Positions 46,501 through 58,500 of a DNA stretch of 64,000 nt are shown here, in pieces. The notes under the pieces were generated by a model. The model saw only the letters and a program-made list of their open reading frames with translations. It did no database searches and was not told the DNA's origin. Source of the DNA: Eublepharis macularius. Lineage: Eukaryota; Chordata; Lepidosauria; Squamata; Eublepharidae. The position numbers and the translations under genes are program-made. The stretch is from assembly GCF_028583425.1 (NCBI RefSeq), contig NC_072791.1, positions 197,818,311 to 197,882,310 of the forward strand, in the 5' to 3' direction. The stretch's first letter is position 1. Every line of letters begins with the position of its first letter.

Positions 46501-49500
46501 ATTTGTGAACCGGGGCAGGTTTGTGAAAGTTTGTGGTCTGTGAAACACTATGAACCACGAACTGCATGGTTCAGAATTTTCCCAGTTCATGCCCATCTCT
46601 AGTGACTATAAATTATGGCAAGACCATGTGGCAGGGAAGTTTTTGTATTTTGGAAGAGAAGTTCCCCCTTCTTTCAGATCAATGGTATACCAAAAAATGA
46701 CGGTATAATTTTATTTTTCAGAACATTGCTTTTATATAACAACTGTTCTTCCAAAATCCCCAAGTTGAAACATCAGGCACTGGTCACCAACAATGGGAAC
46801 CAAGCCATCAGACTTAGAAGAAACACAATCAAAACATCTGGATATGTTTTGGCCAGATACACACTCTCAAAACAACTCTTTGAGGTAGATTAATCTGAGG
46901 ATAAAATGGAGGGGAAAGAGAATTGTTGTAAGCCACTCTGGGTCCCCACTGGGAGAAAATGTGAGGTACAAATGAAGTTTTAAAAAAATCTCCAAAAAGT
47001 GTTTACATTTGTGCAGTAATCTATCACAGCAATCAAACTGTGACAGAGTCTTAAAATCTCGACCTGGAAAATTTGCTTTTTCCCTTCTTAATTTTTTTTA
47101 AAAATTGTAACACCTAACGTAATGGAAAAGTTCCAATGAGCTGAAAGGTTACACAATGTTTTGTTTCATCTGGATTGGTTTTAGTAAAAGGCATTACATG
47201 ATTTATTTTCCTTTTCAGGATTGTGAGAGGGCCAACACACCTGTTTACAACTTCTCTTCCAACCTCTACTATCCAAGCTGCTATAAGTGAAGATACCAGA
47301 GTCTGGATGTAAACTTTGGTGTCTCAAGCATAGGCTTTATTACGGACACACAGCCCTCCCCTTGAATGCATTTCTGCATCTCATGTAGTGGGCTATGTAT
47401 TGGACCCACCTCAAATTCTCCATCACTCACCTCCTACCACATGTTCCTTGGTTATACAGACTGCATATACTTAACAGGATAATATTAAGCCGGACTGTCT
47501 ATCTCTGCATTGACAGGAATTATACCTGGGACCTTCTCCATGGTATGCATGACAGGCTATAACCGCTAAGGAATGGTCCCTTCCAAATATCACTTATGCC
47601 ATATACATGAATGAATGAATGAACGATCCCATATACATGTGTGAGGGCTAATTGCTTTTGTAAACTTATTGACAAATGTTATTTACAGTTCTGTCATGCC
47701 TACGATCTTCTCTAAAGAATTGAAAGTAAAAAATTGTAGGGATGTTTGACGTTAAATGGAAAAACAAAAATGAAATACGTCTACTCATAAAAGCTACTTT
47801 CTTACTCAATTAGCAGTCTTTGTAATTTGGAATAAAGGTCAGGATGGGGGCAACGAAGAAAGACCAAGGACTGTGTTAATCTGGCCAACTCTGTTGGCTT
47901 GTAGAGATCCAAGTATTTGTGAAGGAGAAAAGAAATCCTGCAATTAAAAAAGAGAGATGAAATTTATCACAGTGCAACAGAAAAACATTAAGAGTTGAAC
48001 GAAAATTTCTTTGAGATAGTGTCCTAGCGACTTGTTCAGAGTTCTATATGTAGTTACTACATCAGTAAATAACTGCATCAGATCTTTTGTGCCATCAGTA
48101 CAATAGCTGGGATCCTACTGAAATTTACTGTGGGAGGTAAGCTTTCCTCCTACAGAGTGCAACATTTGTGCTCCTCCTGCCGCTGCAGTCCCAAATACCC
48201 CCAGAAATACTGCTTCCAGGGGACGAGTCTTCAGGAACTCAATTGTTAATCAGCACGCGTGGCAACTGCATTATAAAACAGTGTCCACTCTGGATGTTGG
48301 GGTGTGAGCAGAAGAAAAACAGCATCAAAGACTCTATATCTGCAGGAACTTCAGCATTTAGAAGAGGAACATACCAACAAAACACAACTCAAAGATGTCC
48401 ATTCTCGAATTTTTACCCAAGTCATTAACTTAAGGTGTAACGTGCAGCTAAAAGAATTTTGCCGACGGTGAAACCATCTTTCACTTTCCAGTCCTATGCA
48501 CGTTTATCCAGAGATTCGTCCCACTTTGTTCTATGCTTACTCACAGTTAAGGGTGCTTAGGACAGCAGCAACCCTCGTATGGCAAATACCATTTGTGCCA
48601 GAATAAGTCATGTGCAAGTTCCAGCATGCATCTCCATGAAAAGCTCTAAACCAAATTATACCTACAAACGTGTCAAAAGCATCATGGGGAGTTAAACTGT
48701 GATCTCATGCACATGCAAGTTCTGCTGAAATCAACAAATCGGGAACAAGTTGAAAGACTGAATCCTACAGATATTCCACTGTTACAAGTGGATATTTTCC
48801 CACCTACTCCTCTCCTCCAACAGCCTCATCATCTACAAAAAGGAAGTGCTCAAGGTTGAGGGATCCTTGAGGACAAAGTTTCACATGGGTCAGGGGCTTT
48901 CTGTGAGGAGGGGCACTGGGTGAGATCATCACTCCTCCCTCTTCTGTCAGATGATGTCAGTAAGAAAGAGCCCAAAGTTTTTGAGACTGGTATATGAGTA
49001 AGTGAACAAATACATCATATGTACAAGATTTTTTAAATCTCACAGTGTTCTACCATCCACAGACTAAAACGAAGATACGGTCCTTTGGCATGTGTAAAAT
49101 GTCCACATTTTTGTATTAAATGTTTACTTTTGGATCAGTTGTGAACTTCTGCATTCCATTTCTGACATGGTTTCTATCACGGCTAACACTTGGTGATGGT
49201 CAAATTCATCTGCCATCAGCACAGCTGCTTCAATTAACCTAAAAAAACAAAAAAATTTTTTTTGCAAGCTTCCAATAATTTGGAGAAGTTAACACTGTGA
49301 ATACAACACTCTTATATCAAAGAAATGGAAGGAAATGTGCTGGGGAAAATAGAAACGGATTTTACAAAGGAAAGCTTTAAAAATGTTTTTGAGCAAAAAT
49401 AACTGAAAAATAAATAGCACTCTAATGATTTAAAGTTTGTGTGTTTCTTTAAATGTTTGGTTTGATACTGAAGAAGAATGGGGGTGAAAGAGAAGGATGA

Positions 49501-52500
49501 GTGAGTGAGATGATTGGTTGATGACAGAGTATAGGTGCTCAGAAGTGTGACTGGAGTGAAATCTGATTGGACAGTAGCAGTTCTCTAGGGCAGAGTGAAC
49601 TGCAGTTTTTTTACTGAGCTGAGAGAAATCACATATACCCAGGGTATATGTGATTTCTATATATTCTAGTCTTATCCTCAGGGCCACATAGTCCCACAAA
49701 GGAGCTTAACTCTTGGGGGCATTATTCAGGGGAAAGTTAAATTAACTAGTTTGGAATTGAATTCCTCGTGGCAGCATTATCTACTCAGAGGGTATAAGAC
49801 CAAGAGGGTGTAAGGCAAAATATAACTACATGATAGAAAGGAAGTCGTAACAAGCACCCATGTTGGGAGGCATGCCAGGTAGTCATTTTTACTGATGAAA
49901 GTATAGCGTGCCAGTTTAGTAAGAGAGTGTACACAGAGAGCTTTTTCTCCCTCTTCCAAAATACTAGAAGTTGAGGACATCCAATGAAGATGATGGGTAG
50001 TAGATTCAGGACAGACAAAAGGAAATACTTCTTTATACGATGAATGATTAAAATGTGGAATCCACAGAGGATATAGTGATGGCCAAAGGCACAGACAGCT
50101 TTAAAAGGGTATTAGGCAGATTAATCAAGAACAGGTCTATCAGTGGCTACTAGGCATGGCAACTAAAGGGAACCTCCATGTTCAGATGCAGAAAACCTCT
50201 GAATACTAGTGCCAGGAGGCAACGTTGGTGAATGCCTTGGCCTCTGTGTCCTGTTTTTGGCCCTCCAGAGTAGCTGGTGGCCACTGTGTGAGACTTGATG
50301 CTGGACTAGACAGACTACTGCTTTGATCCAGCAGGGCTCTACTATGTTCTCAACACCTTTCCCTGCTACTGCAAGGGCTTGTGTGTGAGAGATGATGAAA
50401 AAGCAAGCTTGTGGCTCATCTAAAGAAAAAATACAAATAGGAGAGCCAGTACTGTCTAGCAATTAGTCCTTGACTGGGTCCAGGAAAACTCAGCTTCAAA
50501 TCCCTGTTGCCATTCAGTGACCAGTCAGTCACTCTCAACTGACGAGCTCTCGGGGCTGCGAGGATGCAATGAAGGAGGAGTCACTGTTTCCTTGGAGGAA
50601 AATGGAAGTAATAAAAATTTTAAAAATATGAACAAGTTATATTCCTGGATTAACAACAGAGTGAAGTTGGAAAACATGGCTCCCCATTTCTGTAAAGCGA
50701 GGTTTTACAGGTAAAGCAACACTACGGGAGCTAAGAAAAATGGCAAGTATATGGCTTTGCATAGGAATACTTTCAGAACAAAGCAGTATTGCTGTGCAAC
50801 AAATGTAGCAACAGGTGTTCAGTGAGTGTCCCAGGATATCTAGATTAGATTACTGCAATACAGTCTATGTGAGGCTGCCCTTGAAGAGTGTTTGGAATCT
50901 TCAGCTAGTGCAGAACACTACAACTAGACTGTTGACTAGATTAGGTCGTAGGGACTATATCACTCCAGTCTTGGCCCATCTACACTGGCTCCCAGTTTGT
51001 TTCCAGGCACAATTCGAGGTGTTGGACTTTAAAGCCCTCGATCACTTGGGACCACCATACCAGAAGACATCCTACTCCCTTACAATCCAATCACACTGCT
51101 CCTGTCATCTTCTGAGGCCCTGCTTTGGGTCGCCCTGGCTTCTGAGATTAGAATTGGGTGGCAACCTGGGGCCCTTCTTGGTCGAAGTACGAAAACTCTG
51201 GAACTCTCTCCCCAGAGAGACTCACCTGTCCCCTTCTGTTGCCACCTTCTGCCAGCACATGAAGACTTGCTTATTTCATCTGGCGTTCTTTCAGTGATCC
51301 CTTCTTCCTGCCCTATGTATTAATTGTCATTGTTACATGTGTATTTTAGCTTGGTTTTAATGATGTGTTTATGGTTGGTTTTAAAGACGTTCTTTTTATG
51401 TATGTTTTTAATTTGCTAGCCACCTTGGCGGTACTAATAAGGACAGAACAGTGGAGTATAATTATTTAATTAAAAATTAACAACTTTTACTATTTATAGC
51501 CAGTTTGATCTAGGATCGGGGAGACTCAAGTACATATCTCCACTTTGCCATGGATACCTTCTGGGTAACCTTAGGCTAGTCAGATATTCCCAGTCTAATC
51601 TACCTCACATGCTTCTTCTAAAGATAAAATGGAAGAAAGGAGAAGTATGTAAGCTGCTTTGGGCCCCTATGCGGATAAAATGAGTATAAATGAAGTAAAT
51701 AAATAAACTAAGTTACCCTTTGCTACAGCCTAGGGCGACACTGGAAAAGACACTCAAAAGCAACATTCTTTAGTGATAGTTGTGAGAGTGTCAGCTGGAA
51801 GACCTAGGTACAAAGCTCAGTTCTGTTATGAAACCCATTCTCTCACTCATAGCCTCACCTACGTCCTAGTGTTGTTGTGAAGATAGAATAAAAGAGGGAA
51901 GAACCACATTTGTTGCTGCCCTGAGTTCCTTCAGAGAAAGGGCAGAAGCCAGTTTGGTGTAGAGCTCTAACCTGGAGAACCGGGTTTGATTCCCCACTTC
52001 TCCACTTGAAGGCTGCTTGGTGACCCTGGGTCAGTCCCAGCTCTTCCAGAGCTCTCTCAGCCCCACCCACCTCACAGGGGGATTGTTGTGTAAACCGCTC
52101 TGAATGGGTGTTAAGTTGTCGTGAAGGGCAGTATATAAATGTTGTTGTTGTTATTGTTATTATTAAAATAAAATACACAGATGGGCAAATCACCGGCAGA
52201 TCAGTACTTTCAGCAAGTCTTTATAAATGAAAAATGTACACATGCACACACAGAGTGGCTGAACTTACTGTTCTCTGACATCTGGTCCGGCCATAGGAGC
52301 AAGAGCAGCAAACAGTCGAGTGAACCTTGAAGGGCTGGTGCAGTCGTCCATCATTTCTGTCAGTTTTTGTTTAGCGGCCAATCGAAACTCTCTATTGTTG
52401 AATTGTAGCACCTGGTAGAATCCAAGAATGATAGCCGTGTTGTCCAAGTCCAATTGACTCACATTCTGAAGAAAAATCTTATTGCACTTATGTAGCAAAG

Positions 52501-55500
52501 GGCGATGAGATAGTTTTACATTCCGGAGAAACTGTATGAATCGCCTGGCATGGTTCACGGGGATGGGATCCACGGTATCCAAAAGAAACTCTGCCCTCTC
52601 TACCAACCGATCTCGAAAACTCTGTGAGATAACCCCAGATATGCTAACCGTCAAAACTGAAAAACCCCTAAAAAAAAAAAAAGATGTTCAAAAATGTCAT
52701 GTTTATTCATCAAAACAAGAAACCTAACAATGGGTTGGATCCAGCCACTTTCCCCCTTCAGTCGCACCTAATTCCTCTCTGTACTACAACCACTGTCCCA
52801 CACATCTTTGTCTGTGAAAATCCCATGATCTCCATTTTGATAATCAAAGTAGACGCTCTCCTCCCCTTTTCACCAGCAGAAAAGCAGCCTAGAGCCAACC
52901 CCAACCCCTAACAAAATACATTACACAGAATCCACTTTGGAAAATCTATCTGAAGTCTGTGGTAGGGTATGAATTTTCATGAGCCACAGCTCACTTCTTC
53001 ACGAAAGCTTCACTAAACTTTGTTAGTCTTATAGGTGTTACTTGACTCTTGCTCTTCTTCACTGCTACAGACAGACTAACCATTTTGATCTATTTGAAGT
53101 CTGAAACAGGCAAAAGTTAAGAGTCCTTCATGACCTGAGATCCTAGTATCAGCAGGACCATCTATCTCATACATGCCTACACAGCAGCTCCAATCATTAG
53201 ACCATGGATTATCACCCCCTTTTTCACTTAGGAAAATGTTTCTGTTCAGGCTCTCTCAGTAGCCTCTTTTGTTCAATGGAATGATCCTCTCTGAGATTGC
53301 GAGGAAAGACGCATTTTGCAAATATTTGCAGCAAAACTTTTCCAATATACTATTTGTAGCTCACAGGCAAAGGACAGTAAATGGGATAAGCAATAATTAA
53401 CTGACATATTTTTATCTGTATTGTATTTCTGTGTGGGTTTTAGATTTAAAGTCATTTTTAATGATATAAGCTACTTCAAGTCCCACAGACTGGAAGAAAA
53501 GCAGGATGAAAATATTTTTTCAAATTAAATGAATAGCATTTAAAGGCTAAGTATTTTTTATAGTTTAAAATGGGCTTGATTGTTGTTGCAAGAACAGCAT
53601 TTTTTGTAAGCAACATGTCTGAAATACTTCTTTCATATTTAAGAGACAGATCCAGTATGATGCCAGTTCAAATCCTACCCCTGCCATATAATTACTAATG
53701 AGTCTTCAGCAAACCTCAATTCCCCATGCCCCAATCTACAACATGAAAGTAGTAACTGACAGAGGCCTGCCTTCAATTAGACATATTAGGACCAGTTTGT
53801 AAGATTTGAGAAATGTCATCCAGCAGTCATTTAATATTAAATCATTATCAAGTGCACAGAAGTAACAGAAACCTGGATCCAAGCTGGGATTATTAATGAG
53901 GTCTTTGACTTGAATTTGTTGACCATTCCCAGTTTAAAAACAAATCCTTTAAAAATTTCTAATTGTTGCCACCTGTGACGGAATGCACTTTAAAAGAAGG
54001 TTTCCTAAGTACAGCAATCAGCGTGCTGGAAGGGAAGGAGTTAACAATTGCCTGGAATAACAGCTTGATTGACAGGCTGCTCTCTCCTCTCTGATCCACT
54101 AGTGAGAACCAGCCTTCAGGCTGACAGCTGGCTGCTGACAGTACTTTGTTTTCAGAGGCAATGTGTGAGAGTCTGACAGGGAATTTCAGACAGGTTCCCC
54201 TCCAGAGTGAGAAAAAGGAATCTTTTGCCTTAACTGCAACATAATTGTCCTGAGGAAGAATTCTAGGAAAGAATTCCAAGTATAAGAGACAGCACAAGCT
54301 GAAACCTGTTTACACAGCCATGAGAGAACTGGGAGTGTATGCTAGCAAGAGTGATAGGGTAGTGGGTTGAGAGTCCTTGTCAAGCCAGACGAAGAAGGGT
54401 TATATCTTCTTAGGAGAATTTGAAAAAAGGACGATGGACAACAACTGAACAGGAAGAATTGTGGGGAGGGAAGATGTATTTCTGGTCGTAGTAAAAGACA
54501 AGAAATACATATAAACCTGAGGCTGATTCCAAAAAAGTAATTTGGAGAATGTTTCAAAAGGGTAGCCAGTATGTTGATGTGACTGTTCCAAGTATGAATG
54601 TCCTGATCAGTTGCATCCTTTACTCAGGTTTACAACATTATTTCAGCAAAATAAACATGAGAGGCCTGACCAAGCATGATTCCATTCTTTTGGCAACACA
54701 AGTATATATTAAGCAAAGGTACTCACAAACCAATTTTGAACAATGACTTCTGTTAAGTTGAAATTACCTCATGTCCTGCATGGTAGCCAAATTCTTATTC
54801 ACAATTTCAGCTATCTGTCCCATGAGAGGACTATGGTACATTTGTTGCTCATATAGACACAATGCAAATTTAGATAGCTCAGGCATGTTTAAACTGTAAA
54901 GATATTAAAAACATCTGTATCAAAATGTGCATGTTCAAGATAAGGCAATCTGAAATATTTCTACATGTATACCGTATACAACAGAGATTATTAGGGAGAA
55001 GGTGATTACTTGCTTATAGTATTCTTATGAAAACTCCAGCTTATCACTCGATACTCTCAATATTTATAACTACAACGGTTGTCAGTCACCATAGCTTTTG
55101 ACTACAGGCACTTCCTCGAGCAATTTCAGTCTTTTGGGGAACCACTAAACTTATCCTTGATTGCTATTTAAATTAAACAAGTCAATTCAACTTCCATTCA
55201 ATGATCACTAACTTAAAAGCGACTTCTGTAGAAAATCAACAGGTATTTCATGTACTACCTTTTGGAGTTTCTCTTTGGAGGAGGTACAGCAGTAGGGGAT
55301 GAAGAATTAGCCTAGGGAGGCATGTCCTGATCGCCTGGCATCTTTTCCCAGCCTCATGCAGTTCTTAACTGCCAACCCAGGAAAGCGAAGACACCTCACA
55401 GCAGTCCGGACATCAATGGTTTTAGGATTCACTTTAGGCTTACATTGACTTTGCTTCATGTGAGCCATATTTTTTGTGGAAAGGCAGCATAATAAAGTAT

Positions 55501-58500
55501 GCATAAGACTGCAGGTTTTTAACCAGTTTATATTGCAGGTAGGATTTTGTACCATACATTGGCTTCTATTGTAGCCAGCGTGGTGCAATGGTTAGTGTGT
55601 CAGATTAGAATCTGGCAGGCCCAGATTTGAATCGCCACTCTGCCGTGAAAGCTCGCTGGGTAATCTTGGGCCGGACACTCTTTCTCAGCCTAATCCACCT
55701 CACAGGGTTGTTATGAGGATAAAATTAAGGCGGAGAGAGCAATGTATACTATGCCGAGGTCTTTGGAGAAAAGGCAGGATAAAAATGTTCTAAATCAATA
55801 AAAAATATGCCTAGCAGGAGCTCATAGAAGCGAACATCCCCATCTCCCCTGCAGTGAACCCCCTCAATTGGGCCCCAGAGGTTTGAGAAGCTAAGCGGGA
55901 TCTGCAGTGGGAGGGTGGAAGTGATAAATATTGCCCCTCTCATCTCTGTTTTTCCTTTGGTGAAAATGCAAAGATCTAAGGGCTGGATCCAGACTAAACT
56001 TTTCCATTAACAAAACTATCTCCCCTCACTGCAGCCCCCCAGATGTTCTCTGGGGGGAATCAAAGAGCGCAGTGGGCTGCAGCATGGGAAAGAGGCAGAA
56101 AAATTCTGTTCCACAGATGGAAGTATGGCTCTCTTTATCAGTTTCTGGGGAGCTCAAGGTAAGAAGATGCTGCTGCCGTCCTCCTACTTGTTGGATTCCT
56201 TGGGGCAGCTGCTTGGCTGCTGTGTGAACAGAGTGCTGGACTGGATGAGCCTTTGGTCAGATCCATCATGGCTCTTATGTTCTTAAGTACCTTCTTGTTA
56301 AGAGAAAAAGAACTTTGGGTCCAACCCATAATCTTCAATCACACGCCGTATAGCTACAAGCATTTCTGTTGTTTTTGATAGGACATACATTTCTGTACTT
56401 GTTGCATTCTCCCCACTATCCACTTTACACCAGCTTTATATACCCTGGCAGAAAGGAGCAGAGATGTTGCTCAGCCACTTTGCACTCGTCTCTAAGATAC
56501 CGTCCTTTGGTTAGAACCGTATTCAGGGAACTGGCACCACAGGGGAACACAACAAGGATCCGAAAGCCCAACTGGAAATCCATATTCCTTCTGAGTGACA
56601 TCATGAGTTTCAAGAGTTTTTAGCTGTACAGAGGACTCCTGTGTCCTCTCTGGCAACCAGTATACGTTCTTGAATGTGTGGATCCAGGGGTCATTTTGTA
56701 GAAAGAGCTGGAGGAACTCATTAGCATAACTCATTAGCATATGCCACGCCCCTTGACAGCACCAGAAGTGTGTGATTGGCATAACTGATTTGCATATGCC
56801 ACATCCCCTGACATCACCTATCCTGGCTGTTTTGGACCCAATCCTGGCCATTCAGGGCCAAAATTGGGCCCAAAATGGCAAAAAGGGGCTGAAAATGGCT
56901 GAAAAGAGGCCCAAAATGGTCAGGATCAGGCCGCTGCTGAGCAGGAGAGTGATCCACCACCTGTCAGAGGCCTGATCCGGGCCGTTTTGGCCCCAATCCA
57001 GGCCGAAACGGGCCCAAAATGGCTGAGAGTCAGGTGGGCTGGGCCACCTGACCTCTTTGGGGAACTGCTGGAACTACGTTCCTGCATGTTTCCCCTCAAA
57101 ATGAGCCCTGTGTGGATCTAGTGTGCTTTTAGCTGCTTCGGAAAACAGAGCTTATTTGCTGCTGAATTTTATGATTGATGTTATAAACTGGCCCAAAGTC
57201 AGTATACTCATTCTCTCACTCCGTTTCATTTAGAAGTCTTGGAGTTGCAACTTAAAATCTTTCCTAGACCAATAGTTGGCCTGACCCATTGCAAAATTCA
57301 TTACATTTCTCTCATATTGCGATGATGCTTACTGTAAACTCTCGCAAACTACAGCTATTACTATAAGGTCGCTGGATGGGAAACAGTATGAACAAACACA
57401 AAACAGACAGAAAAAGTGAGGAGATCTAAAATAGTTTGAAAGTACTGTTAGAACTAACCTCATAAGAGCTTTTATAAATGCACGTTTGCCGGGAGAATAA
57501 TAAACAGACACTCACTTGTCCAATCTTCTCCAGCCTTCCATGACCATCTCTTCTACCACTGAATCGTGGGCATCAACTCCAAACCTTCAGAAGGACCAAA
57601 AGACAATTCAAGCAGTTCCACATAGCTATTTTAACCTGCTCATTAGAGAGCTGAAAAGCAGGGTGGATAAAAATCAATGATTTTTTTAAAAAAAATTTAA
57701 AAATCGGATTTTTTAAATTTAAATCGGATTTTTTAAATAAAATGCTTTTTGAGGAAAATATATTACCATCCAAAGGTTATTCCATCATGAAATAAAGATT
57801 AGTTTTTAATTATGTAGAATAAGGCTGTATATGTTTAATTTTTTTGGTAAATAAATTCCATTAATCCATTCACAATGTCATGCTCTTCCAGAAGTTTTTG
57901 TAAGATTATTGGGCAGTTTCTCTGCCTACAAGATATTATCACAGATGCTTGGTTTTGCAGTTCTCAAAACTGAATTTGTGTCAGCTCAGCAGAGATCACA
58001 TGCCTCTTCTTCACAGCAAAAATGTTATAACATGAACAGAGTTGAGAAAAAGACCTTAATCCTATTGCTCTACAAACCTATGAAGACAGAATCAACCCCT
58101 CCAGTGCTAAGTTTCAAGAAGTTCAGTGAATAGAAACAGTATTTTTCTGATTGTTTGGAGTGGAATAGATCTGCACAAGAAGAAACTAAGTGTGAGGAGG
58201 GAGGGGCAAGCAGCACAAAATGAAAGTGAAACTTTTTGAGCACAATACTGCACAAGTCTTTGGATCTTTTGTGTGTATGACATGAGGTTTATCATATTCT
58301 TTCCTTGGAGGAAAAAACCTATAATGGCAGCAGGCCGTAAAAGAGACCCAGTTTGGGAATACTTTAATGAAGTTCCTTTACCTATCGGTAAGGCAGGCAT
58401 CTGCTTGCATATTAAAGTTATACCAGCAAGAATTAGTCTTTATGTAGAAAACTATGATTTAAATCAAGCCTTAATGACTAGTGATTTAAATCAGTTTGAT

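Noticed and set aside
53960-54320. Possible long terminal repeat starting TGTGACGGAATGC
   Set aside because: No matching second copy, no primer-binding site and no coding region nearby, so I do not call it.
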